A DNA stretch of 64,000 nucleotides. It comes from Polaribacter vadi. GTDB taxonomy: Bacteria; Bacteroidota; Bacteroidia; Flavobacteriales; Flavobacteriaceae. The stretch is from positions 286,114-350,113 of the forward strand of contig NZ_JAHKQL010000015.1 of assembly GCF_018861005.1 (NCBI RefSeq). The letters run 5' to 3'. Of the stretch, positions 27,741 through 36,450 are shown one piece after another. The notes under the pieces were generated by a model that saw nothing but the letters and a program-made list of their open reading frames with translations, did no database searches and was not told the origin of the DNA. A program made the translations under genes and the position numbers. Every line of letters begins with the position of its first letter. Within the stretch, counting starts at the first letter, position 1.

Positions 27741-30700
27741 TTATAATCTATATAATACACCAAGTGTATATACGGGTTGTAAGGCAGTAAAATTTAAAAA
27801 ATTATTTACATCGTTATCTAAATATTTTTGATTATCCGCACCCGTTAAATTAGAAACACTCATATTTATATTTATCTGTTTACCAAGGTTATATTGAGCA
27901 TTTAATCCAAATACCGCGTTTCCAATCGTATACTGAGTTATATCTTGACCTATATTACCAAAACTTCCAAGACGGCTTAAATAATTACTTCTGTAAGACC
28001 CCGTAGCTCTAAAGGTAAAATCATACTTTTGGTAATATAAAATTGCTTTTCCACTATATTTTGAAGTTCCTGGTAAGCCTAGTGGTGAATCAATTCCTTG
28101 GTTTGTTACAAATTCACTTTCGGTATAGGTAAAGTTAGCAGAAAAACCGAAACCACTAAGAAAACCTGGTAAAAAAGTAAAATGTTGATTAAACCCTGCT
28201 TCAAACCCGTACACCTGAGCATTGGATGCATTATTTACAGGTTGTCTGATATCAACCAAGGTATCCTCAAATCCTTCAGGAGCTACGATACCTATTTCAT
28301 CTACACTAGGAAATGGTTGATCCAACAGTCGTAATATACTAGAGTTATTTCTAATATCTCTATAAAAGCCACCTACTGTAAAAATACCTCCATTATTAGT
28401 ATAATAACTTAAAGCAGTATTAAAAGACCAAGCTGTTCTAGGTACTAAAGCAGCATTTCCTGCTGTAATTGTGTTACGAAAATTAGGATCATTAGGACTA
28501 TAGTTTTCAGAATTAGGGTCTAATAGTTCTGATTCTGGATCTATCAATCTAATTGTATTGTTAGGTAGTAAACTTCTAACTCTAGGTCTTGATAATCTTT
28601 TACTAGCAGCTAATCGAAATTTTAACTTTTTAGTTAAATCAACCGTCCCATTAAAACTAGGTAAGAAATTTATGGTGGTATTATCTGTTACAAGGTATTG
28701 AGAAAAACCAGTATCCGCAGTCTCTGTATCATCTAAAGGATCATAAAATGTAATCGATGAAAATCCTGATGAAGCATTATCATATTTAACAACTGATGAA
28801 GAAAACCTAAAAACTGATTTACGACCAAAAATTTTAGTAATCCACCTTACATCCAAATATGCTTTAAGATTACTTTCTATAATCTGATACGATCTACTTG
28901 GAGTAAATCCAACGTTATCTTCTTCTCCTGGAATTTCTGAAAGATGTTTGTCAAAATTAAAAACTTCTCCTCCATTATAAGAGGCAAATTCAGGATCTGC
29001 ATTAAAAAGTGCAAAACCAGAACTAGCTAACCAATTATCTAAACCAGTACCTCCTTCTAAGAAAACTCCATCTGTTCTATCACCTTGATCAACAAAATCT
29101 ATATAAGTCTGTAACTGCTCAGCAGTAAGCCCAATAGTACCATTTTCTTTTACAAAAGTATTTGAGTTTACTATAAATCGTCTAGATTGAGTATCGCTAT
29201 AATCATAAGTTACACCAGCATTTAATCTAAAGTTTTTATTTAGTCTGTAATCTGCAGTTAATTTAGCCTGATATTTAATTCCTATATTTTTTGTTTTGGC
29301 ATTTCCTACATTTGGAACGCCACCATCAAAGATATTAGGATCATATATATTAGGATATCCAAAAGAAGGTTTATCTCCTCTTACATCTAACGATAAATCT
29401 TGAGGATTAAATTCATCAAAAGCCTGGTTATATATTATAGTTCCAGCATTTACTGTCTGACCCACAAAATTAATAGTAGAATAAGATAGATCTGCAGCTA
29501 AGTTTAATTTTTTATTAGCGTTGTATCTAACGTTTAACCCACCTAAACCACTTTTTGTTGTATTCTTAGTTTGAGTTGTTCTACTTCTTATAAAATACCC
29601 AGCATCTACAGCACCATCTATGTCAAAATATGTTAAATGAGATCCATTAAACTCAAGGGCATCTGGTGACCACAATGTATTATCTCCATAAAAACCATTA
29701 AAAAACGTTTGCAAAACATCTCTTTGAGAATCAATCTCTAAACTAGTGTATGTATAATCCAGCATAATATCTAATTTCTTATTTGGTTTGTATTGAATAC
29801 CAAATGACGATGCTGCTCTTTTATTTATTCTTTTATTTATAGTAGCACCACCATTAGCAGGTCCAAAATGCGTACTATCAATAGCAGCATAAAAAGTATC
29901 AACTCCTTCATCATATACTCCGTTACCATTTATATCAATTCTATAATCTCTAGGTGTTTGAATTCCTAGACCATATGAATTTTGAACGGTTACCTCATTT
30001 GATTGTAGGTAAGTTACAAATGCACCAAGTTTATCGGTAATTTTACCTCCAAATGCCATTGAATTTCTGCTTCCCAATTCTGGTTTGTCACTATTGGCTG
30101 TAGTCCTGGAAGAAACCACACCAAAATATTTTTTACCTCCTTTATAACGCATATTTAAAGGTCTCATAGTATTAAAGTTTACATTTCCTCCAATACCACC
30201 AGAACTTCCTGCTCCCCCAGTTTTATTAATCGTAGCACCACTAATAATTTCTGTTGGTAGAACATCTAAGTTAAACTGTCTTAAACCACTATACCCATCA
30301 TCTCCTGCTGAAAGTGGAGTCCTCCCATTAATGGTTACTTCTACAAATTCTGGTCCTAAACCTTGTATAGAAATTCTATCTCCCCCAGTTCCATCTATAT
30401 TTCTTTCTACTTGAACACCCGCAACGCGCTCTAAAGCATCAGCAGTATTATTATCTGAAAAGCTACCTATATCTTCTGAGGTAATAGATTCTATAATATC
30501 ATCCGAGTTTCTTTTATCTTTAATAGCTTGTAATTGAGCTGCTCTTAAACCCACTGTAACAGTAATTTCATCTAATGAGAGTGCACTTTCTTCTAATTGC
30601 ACGTTTACAACTGCTTTATCTGCAATTACGGTTATTGTTTTATAGCCTAAAAAACTAAATTCTAATTTATTTCCCTTTCCTTTTAATGTTATAGAATATT

Positions 30701-30866
30701 CGCCATCAAAATTTGAATTAGTTCCGTTTTTAGTTCCTTTTTGAATAACATTTACACCTAAAAGTGGTACCCCTTTTTTATCAACAATTTTACCTTTTAT
30801 GGTTTTTTGTTGGGCAAATGCAAAAAAAGAAACCATTAGAAGGCATGTGGTTATAATATTTCTCAT
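27741..30866 (-). CDS. TonB-dependent receptor with carboxypeptidase-like N-terminal domain
   Basis: 1041 aa outer-membrane transporter. The signal peptide ends FFAFAQ. Residues 22-105 are a CarboxypepD_reg-like domain (KTIKGKIVDKKGVPLLGVN). The plug follows (DNTADALERVAGVQVERN, ISIQGLGPEFVEVTINGR, SSGGIGGNVNFNT), then a 22-strand-type barrel ending in an aromatic/hydrophobic strand (YTLGVLYRL). It differs from the classic SusC at 50879: it lacks the SusC-type plug sequence and is paired with the BspA-like lipoprotein rather than SusD. It probably imports a distinct oligosaccharide. A strong copy of the operator-promoter lies 77-145 bp upstream. Confidence 0.93.
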   Translation of the reverse strand: MRNIITTCLLMVSFFAFAQQKTIKGKIVDKKGVPLLGVNVIQKGTKNGTNSNFDGEYSITLKGKGNKLEFSFLGYKTITVIADKAVVNVQLEESALSLDEITVTVGLRAAQLQAIKDKRNSDDIIESITSEDIGSFSDNNTADALERVAGVQVERNIDGTGGDRISIQGLGPEFVEVTINGRTPLSAGDDGYSGLRQFNLDVLPTEIISGATINKTGGAGSSGGIGGNVNFNTMRPLNMRYKGGKKYFGVVSSRTTANSDKPELGSRNSMAFGGKITDKLGAFVTYLQSNEVTVQNSYGLGIQTPRDYRIDINGNGVYDEGVDTFYAAIDSTHFGPANGGATINKRINKRAASSFGIQYKPNKKLDIMLDYTYTSLEIDSQRDVLQTFFNGFYGDNTLWSPDALEFNGSHLTYFDIDGAVDAGYFIRSRTTQTKNTTKSGLGGLNVRYNANKKLNLAADLSYSTINFVGQTVNAGTIIYNQAFDEFNPQDLSLDVRGDKPSFGYPNIYDPNIFDGGVPNVGNAKTKNIGIKYQAKLTADYRLNKNFRLNAGVTYDYSDTQSRRFIVNSNTFVKENGTIGLTAEQLQTYIDFVDQGDRTDGVFLEGGTGLDNWLASSGFALFNADPEFASYNGGEVFNFDKHLSEIPGEEDNVGFTPSRSYQIIESNLKAYLDVRWITKIFGRKSVFRFSSSVVKYDNASSGFSSITFYDPLDDTETADTGFSQYLVTDNTTINFLPSFNGTVDLTKKLKFRLAASKRLSRPRVRSLLPNNTIRLIDPESELLDPNSENYSPNDPNFRNTITAGNAALVPRTAWSFNTALSYYTNNGGIFTVGGFYRDIRNNSSILRLLDQPFPSVDEIGIVAPEGFEDTLVDIRQPVNNASNAQVYGFEAGFNQHFTFLPGFLSGFGFSANFTYTESEFVTNQGIDSPLGLPGTSKYSGKAILYYQKYDFTFRATGSYRSNYLSRLGSFGNIGQDITQYTIGNAVFGLNAQYNLGKQININMSVSNLTGADNQKYLDNDVNNFLNFTALQPVYTLGVLYRL

Positions 30867-30942
30867 AATTTAGTTTTAGTTAATTATTTAGTATGTAAGG
30901 TGTTAATTGTCAGTTTTTTATTTGTTACATTAATTAGTTTTT

Positions 30943-31011
30943 CAAAAATACCACGGATGTGTTTTTTATCATTGCTGAATTAGACCATTCAGTTGCTTAA
31001 ATCTACTTTTT
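30943..31011 (-). promoter_or_regulatory. HTCS-type operator and promoter of TonB receptor operon
   Basis: On the plus strand: CAAAAATA at 30943-30950 (minus-strand TATTTTTG, matching the Bacteroidota -7 box TAnnTTTG), TTGCT at 30972 and 30993 (21 bp apart), CCAT 13 bp after the first, and CTACTTTTT at 31003-31011. The first TTGCT begins 22 bp after the end of the -7 box, exactly as in the copies at 55756 and 59161. The direct repeat with two-turn spacing is typical for AraC-type DNA-binding domains. Confidence 0.75.
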
Positions 31012-31221
31012 AATAAAAAATAACGGCTGATTTTATTAAACTGATAAAAACATAGAGGCTTTTAAAAATATTTGATAGATTATCTTTGCCACATAAAACC
31101 TTAAATACTTCTCAAAAATTTCTAAGATATTGATTCGGAACTTTAACTATTATTTTTTTAAATCTTCAATAAAAATGAAAGGTAATTATACCAATACACA
31201 ACTACTAAATCTACTTTAATT

Positions 31222-31290
31222 TGTCCAAGAATTCTTGCATACATCACAGCTATCATTTATAACTTGACTCAAAAGAACTTTGTTGGGAAA
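31222..31290 (-). pseudogene. Remnant of the SGNH hydrolase N-terminus
   Basis: Read on the minus strand, one frame gives LSQVINDSCDVCKNSW, which matches LSSQVVNNTCDICKNAW at residues 23-39 of the SGNH hydrolase encoded at 25298-26164. A preceding Pro-Thr-Lys matches too, but in another frame, so at least one frameshift has occurred. The match stops at both ends and a stop codon follows. The piece lies between a GH29 gene and the TonB-receptor promoter and marks a former gene copy or a duplication border. Confidence 0.7.
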
Positions 31291-31372
31291 TATGAAAGAG
31301 TTTACAATGAAAGTATCATTTTTATAGAATATTTTCTAAGTATTTTAGTTTTTATTGTTCGAAAATAAAATA

Positions 31373-32836
31373 TTAATATTCAATTTTTAAAGCATACCCA
31401 TTCGGATTCAATTCTTTCTGATTTAATTCTATCTCCAAACCATCATTGGTTTGTTTCCAAGATACTTCTGAATCATCACCTAATAAGGTTACACTTTTTA
31501 TTTCTGCTAAGTTTTCTTGAGTTAAGCTTTCAATAATCACCTTTTCGTTTTCTTGTGGATATGCAAGTGCTATCGCATACACCGTATTTTCTTTTTGAGT
31601 AAACCAAAAATCTTGTGGAGTAAACTCAAATTTTAAATCTGCTTTTTTTGCTCTGTCGTGTGTACCATTCATTTCAATATTAGTAGGTCCTTCTTTGGTA
31701 ACTTTCCATTTTCTTGTATTGTAAATAGCCTCACCATTTACTGCTAAAAATTTCCCTACTTCTAATAAATTATTGACAGATTCTATTGGAACCTCACCTG
31801 ATGCTTTTGGCCCAATATTCAACATATAATTACCTCCTTTACTCACTATTTCTGTTAACCAAAACAACAACTCTTTAACAGATTTCCAATCCTTATCATA
31901 AGATTTATATCCCCATGAATTATTGGTTGTGCCAACAGTTTGCCAAGGTTTTGTAATTGCTAAATGGTCTTTAGGAATTTTATTATCACCAGGAATATCA
32001 AAATCGCCTAAATCGTTACCCACTCTAGAATTTACTAACATATTAGGTTGTAAATCATAGGCTATTTTGTAAAACTCATGACTTTGTTCTGGAGTAACAT
32101 AGTGTGGATAATCATACCACAAACTAGTCATATCAGGAAATTTTGTAAGAATTTCTTTAACTTGAGGATATGCTTTATCCTCTAAATATTCTGAAAATGT
32201 ATTCGGACTTGGGTCCCAAGTATTAACACCTGCTTTACGTTTTACTCTGGCATGCATTTCGCCTCCAGATGCTATATATTCAGACAAACCACAATCATTG
32301 GCGTCCATCCAATCTATATTATGAGAATAGTACAATCCAAAATCTACCCCATATTTTTTACAAGCATCATACAATTCTTGTACAATATCTTTTGGATAAG
32401 GGCTTGAATCAGTAATGTCATATTCACTTACTTTAGAGTCATACATTGCAAAACCATCATGATGTTTAGACGTTATCACCAAATATTTCATTCCTGCATC
32501 TTTGGCTAATTTTGCAATGGCATCCGCATCAAATTTTTCTGGATTAAACTGAGGTGCTAATTCAGCATATTCTGCTCTTGGTATTTGTGCACCAAATTGA
32601 ATCCATTCTGCTACCCTAGGCCCTTTTAATTCCTCCATTTTTTTTCCTTTCCAAATTCCCCCAGGTATTGAGTACAAACCCCAATGTATGAACATACCGT
32701 ATTTGGCATCATTAAAAGCTTCTTTAGATTTTTCTTTTGATGAACTCATTTGTTCATAAGTAAGTTCAGGCTCTTTTTTACAACCTAAATTTATTGCGAA
32801 AAATAATAATAAAAATATTTTAGCAGTATGTTTCAT
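31373..32836 (-). CDS. GH29 alpha-L-fucosidase
   Basis: 487 aa lipoprotein (INLGC, Cys 19). Motifs: [12 protein letters not shown] (45-56), [11 protein letters not shown] (124-134), YYSHNIDW (169-176) and LWYDYPH with predicted nucleophile Asp 242 (Tyr in place of the common Phe before Asp). [13 protein letters not shown] and a C-terminal beta-sandwich ending ALKIEY follow. It is the last gene of the run that begins with the GH29/SusCD genes and follows the sulfatase at 32883 by 46 bp. Exo-acting release of fucose in the periplasm is expected. Confidence 0.92.
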   Translation of the reverse strand: MKHTAKIFLLLFFAINLGCKKEPELTYEQMSSSKEKSKEAFNDAKYGMFIHWGLYSIPGGIWKGKKMEELKGPRVAEWIQFGAQIPRAEYAELAPQFNPEKFDADAIAKLAKDAGMKYLVITSKHHDGFAMYDSKVSEYDITDSSPYPKDIVQELYDACKKYGVDFGLYYSHNIDWMDANDCGLSEYIASGGEMHARVKRKAGVNTWDPSPNTFSEYLEDKAYPQVKEILTKFPDMTSLWYDYPHYVTPEQSHEFYKIAYDLQPNMLVNSRVGNDLGDFDIPGDNKIPKDHLAITKPWQTVGTTNNSWGYKSYDKDWKSVKELLFWLTEIVSKGGNYMLNIGPKASGEVPIESVNNLLEVGKFLAVNGEAIYNTRKWKVTKEGPTNIEMNGTHDRAKKADLKFEFTPQDFWFTQKENTVYAIALAYPQENEKVIIESLTQENLAEIKSVTLLGDDSEVSWKQTNDGLEIELNQKELNPNGYALKIEY

Positions 32837-32882
32837 ATTAAGTAAATAGTAAATTTTGATTATTGATACAATTAATCTTTTT

Positions 32883-34310
32883 TTATTCTTTCTTTTTCTT
32901 TTTCTTGTTTCCTTTAGCTTTTGTTTTATTTCTTACAGAAGATAATGCATTAGCTCTTGGTTCTGTTGGTAAAGTTGTTTTCCAGTTGTTTACCATAGTT
33001 AGCAATTCTTTAGCTTTTTTAGGATTTTCTTCTGCAAGGTTATTCTCTTCTTTCCAGTCTTCTTTTTCGTTGAATAACTCATATTTTTCTCCAGTTTTAT
33101 CAACAACTAACTTCCAATCTCCATCTCTGACACCTAATGAAGGCCAAGTATAATCTTGATTTGAGCCACCTCTCCATTCCCAAAAAATAGGTTTACTTCT
33201 TTCCAATCCATTCCCTTTAAAAGCTGACATCATACTTTCTCCATCAGGTTTGTAATCTTTTGGCATTGCAATACCAGCTGCCTCGAAAAATGTAGGTAAT
33301 AAATCTACTGCAGTTACTACAGAATTTTTATCCTCTACACCTGCAGGAATAACTTTTGGCCATTTAGCCACAAATGGTACACGAATACCACCTGCAAATA
33401 AAGATCTTTTTTGTCCTTTTAAACCTCCTGTTTCACCAACAGAATAATATTTACCAAGACCTGCTACACCATTTTCTTCATTGCCTTTATGTAGTTTTTC
33501 TTTTTCTGAACCTTCCCATTCTGGACCATTATCCGTAGAAAAAACCACTAATGTATTTTCATCTAAGTTTAATTCTTTTAACAATTTCGTGATTCTACCA
33601 ACAGCTTCATCACCTTCTGCAATAATGGAAGCATATACTTGTTTTTGTTCATCTAGGTTACCAAACTTATCCATAAAACGTTCTTGTGGATAATGTGCTG
33701 TGTGTGCTTCATGTAACCAAAGATTTATAAAAAATGGTTTGTCTTTATTTTTTTTGATGAAGTTTTCTGCATAATCTACACCTACAGATTTAGATTTAGG
33801 AATACTTATTGTTCCAGAACCGTTAAACGTTGCATATTCATCATAACCATAATCGCTTTCTTTAGGACCATCTTTTGCTTTCCAACCTAAATGCCATTTT
33901 CCAAAATGAGCAGTTGTATAACCTGCTTTTTGAAAATGTTTTGGAAACGACATATCTGTAGCGTCCATCCAATCTGGCATTCCTCTTTTTTTATGTGCTT
34001 TCCATCCTTGGAAATGTTGATGAATAGATTGCCTTGCAGGAAACTGACCTGTCATCACTGCAACTCTACTTGGTGAACATACAGGGCTGTTTACTGTAAA
34101 ATTCGCAAAATCCATACCTTCTTTAATCATTTTATCAATATGAGGTGTTTCTATCCAAGTACTGCCATGTGCACTTATATCTCCATAACCCCAGTCATCT
34201 GCAAAAATGAAAATGATGTTTGGTTTTTTTTCTACCTTTTGTTGTGCTTTTGATGATACACAACTTAAAGAAATTACTACGCAAAAAAATGCTACTATTT
34301 TTATTTTCAT
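32883..34310 (-). CDS. Sulfatase, S1 family, with poly-lysine C-terminus
   Basis: 475 aa lipoprotein (SLSC, Cys 17). Motifs: [14 protein letters not shown] (36-49), [20 protein letters not shown] with formylglycine Cys near 78, [22 protein letters not shown] and [13 protein letters not shown]. The last 17 residues are highly basic ([14 protein letters not shown]), an odd tail for a sulfatase; the neighbouring 125-aa protein at 46934 ends in a similar Lys run. Electrostatic capture of sulfated glycan is an inference. Its start is 4 nt from the stop of the T9SS esterase gene upstream. Confidence 0.93.
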   Translation of the reverse strand: MKIKIVAFFCVVISLSCVSSKAQQKVEKKPNIIFIFADDWGYGDISAHGSTWIETPHIDKMIKEGMDFANFTVNSPVCSPSRVAVMTGQFPARQSIHQHFQGWKAHKKRGMPDWMDATDMSFPKHFQKAGYTTAHFGKWHLGWKAKDGPKESDYGYDEYATFNGSGTISIPKSKSVGVDYAENFIKKNKDKPFFINLWLHEAHTAHYPQERFMDKFGNLDEQKQVYASIIAEGDEAVGRITKLLKELNLDENTLVVFSTDNGPEWEGSEKEKLHKGNEENGVAGLGKYYSVGETGGLKGQKRSLFAGGIRVPFVAKWPKVIPAGVEDKNSVVTAVDLLPTFFEAAGIAMPKDYKPDGESMMSAFKGNGLERSKPIFWEWRGGSNQDYTWPSLGVRDGDWKLVVDKTGEKYELFNEKEDWKEENNLAEENPKKAKELLTMVNNWKTTLPTEPRANALSSVRNKTKAKGNKKKKKKE

Positions 34311-34314
34311 ATAG

Positions 34315-36450
34315 TTATAATTTGATAAATTTTTTAGAATATGTATTGCCTTTATTTGTTTTTGCTTTTATTATATAAATCCCCTTATTTAAGTTAGATA
34401 TATTTAAAATTTTATTATTGATTTTATAGTTTTTTACTTTTTTTCCTAACACGTTATAAATTTCAATATCATCAAAATCATAGGAAATGGTAAGTGTATC
34501 TTTTGCAGGATTAGGAAAAATAACAAAAGATTCTTGTATCTTTTTTATAGTGTTATTGACTCCTAAAGTTATGTTTGATACATCAACATCAACCAAAACA
34601 GAAATGTTTTCTACGGCCCATTTGTTGTTAGTTTCTGTTGATCCGTTTTTGATGGTAAAAGACTCTATCTTAGTATCTGATGCTTCTGTTACTAAGTCTA
34701 CAATTTTGACGGCTTCTCCATTAAATCTTCCTAGTTCAATATCTGCTGAATTATCTGCTGAAAAAGTAAATCGATCACCTGTATTATGACCATTTACAAT
34801 CGTAATTGATTTAAATGTGTCTATTGTAATATCATTTGCTGTTAAACCGCTTGCACCTGAAATTGTACCCAATTTAGCATCACTAATTGTGGCTGTTAAT
34901 TGTTGATCTCCTTGAAAAATTCTATCTCCATTTGCGGCATTTGCTCCATCATCACTAATTCCCCAACTTTTGGTCGTTGAAGTTCCGTTATTATCACTTG
35001 TTCCAGAAACAATTACTGCATTTGGATAGGTTGTAAAATCACCATTTGGTGTAACTGTTATCTCTATCTCAAAAGTTGCATCAGATTCTGGCACAGTTCC
35101 AATACCTATCATAGTTAGTGCACCAGAAGTGTATGTCGTATTTTCTGTTGCTTTTATAGAAACCTCAACAGTGGTTTTTGATGTGTCAATTACTTCTTTC
35201 ATTACACTGCTATAGATAAAATCGTTATCTGTAGTTACATTGATGTAATAATATTTTGTGTTTTCTGGTATCTCAGCTGTAATTTTATTTGTAGTTTGAT
35301 TAATTGTAGCAGGTACATTCAACCAATCGTAAGTGTCTTGTGCCCAGTTAGCAACGTCTGTTGTATAATGTAAAACAGCACTTTCTATATCTCCAATATA
35401 CGAAGCAGTTACACTATTATTTTGTACATTATCAATTGATACTGTAATAGGTGCTTTACCATTTTTAGTGATAAAATCGGCAAAACTATAGATTTCTTCA
35501 GGAGCATATCCAGCTACTGTGCTATGTTTCATAAGATGTTCTATGCGAAGATATTTTTCACTAGGTATAAGATTATAACTGGGTGTAGCAATATTCATCG
35601 CAAATTGCTTGTCATTATTTCCATTTACATAAAAAATGGGTAAAGTTTGTAAAGGAATATATAATGATGGTTCCCAATTGTTATAATAAAACTCTTTTTC
35701 TGCTTCACTCATCACTAATAAATCTTGACTATAATGTGGGCTATCATACAAATAACCACAACCGTAAACAGGTACTGAAAATTTAAAACGTTGATCAATT
35801 CCAGTAATAACATTTGTTAATATGCCTCCCCAAGAAATACCGTTTATACCGATATTATTTTCATCAACTTCTGGAAAACTTTTCAAAAGACTATTGGCTA
35901 AAATTGCATCTGCTACTGCATGATAAAACCATTGTTGATCTAGCGTTTCATCTGCATCTCTAAAAAAACCAGCACGTCTTGGGCCTGAAAATTCCCAAGT
36001 TGGATACCAAGGATCTTTTGCTCCAGGTAATTGCCCTTCATGCGCAATGGCAATAGCGATATAACCATGATCAGTCCATTGTTTTACCCAATTAGGAAAA
36101 GCTGTACCACCTCCACCATGTACTAAAACAACTGCTGGTGCTTTTTCTCCAGATGCCAAATTTTCTGGAACACCATACCAAGAAAATACTTTTGTTGGTT
36201 GTCCATTACTATCAAGTGCATCAATAAATAAGCCTTTAATATTATCGTGTTCACGATATTCATCATAATCCGTTGTAAAAGTATAACTTGGGGTATTAAA
36301 AACACCAGCTTCTGTTAATGTGTTTTTGATATATTCAGGGCCAATAATCTGAGACCTAACAACAGTTACAGTAGTTAGATAACAAATTATAAAAACTACT
36401 TTAAGTTTTATCTTTATAGTATAATTATATGAAATACGGTTTATATTCAT
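34315..36450 (-). CDS. T9SS-secreted alpha/beta-hydrolase (probable acetyl esterase) with shared domain
   Basis: 711 aa. Signal peptide near 15-33. Residues about 40-330 are an alpha/beta-hydrolase of the acetyl-xylan-esterase/dienelactone type: PAVVLVHGGGGTAFPNW (oxyanion region), GINGISWGG with nucleophile Ser 206, FYVNGNNDKQF with Asp 280 and HLMKHS with His near 309. Residues 340-420 form a linker/beta domain. About 428-625 is an unnamed domain (ENTTYTSGALTMIGIG, SWGISDDG, ITIDTFKSITIVNG, NNKWAVENISV) also found in the next four proteins upstream. The last 75 are a T9SS sorting domain (VIFPNPAKDTLTISYDF). It likely deacylates polymeric substrate outside the cell. Confidence 0.85.
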   Translation of the reverse strand: MNINRISYNYTIKIKLKVVFIICYLTTVTVVRSQIIGPEYIKNTLTEAGVFNTPSYTFTTDYDEYREHDNIKGLFIDALDSNGQPTKVFSWYGVPENLASGEKAPAVVLVHGGGGTAFPNWVKQWTDHGYIAIAIAHEGQLPGAKDPWYPTWEFSGPRRAGFFRDADETLDQQWFYHAVADAILANSLLKSFPEVDENNIGINGISWGGILTNVITGIDQRFKFSVPVYGCGYLYDSPHYSQDLLVMSEAEKEFYYNNWEPSLYIPLQTLPIFYVNGNNDKQFAMNIATPSYNLIPSEKYLRIEHLMKHSTVAGYAPEEIYSFADFITKNGKAPITVSIDNVQNNSVTASYIGDIESAVLHYTTDVANWAQDTYDWLNVPATINQTTNKITAEIPENTKYYYINVTTDNDFIYSSVMKEVIDTSKTTVEVSIKATENTTYTSGALTMIGIGTVPESDATFEIEITVTPNGDFTTYPNAVIVSGTSDNNGTSTTKSWGISDDGANAANGDRIFQGDQQLTATISDAKLGTISGASGLTANDITIDTFKSITIVNGHNTGDRFTFSADNSADIELGRFNGEAVKIVDLVTEASDTKIESFTIKNGSTETNNKWAVENISVLVDVDVSNITLGVNNTIKKIQESFVIFPNPAKDTLTISYDFDDIEIYNVLGKKVKNYKINNKILNISNLNKGIYIIKAKTNKGNTYSKKFIKL

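Larger units (their letters stand above)
30867..31372. other. 506-bp intergenic region
   Basis: Holds the operator-promoter of the TonB-dependent receptor operon (30943-31011) and a short decayed piece of an SGNH hydrolase gene (31222-31290). The remaining bases show no open frame with coding character and no terminator that I can support. Confidence 0.7.
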
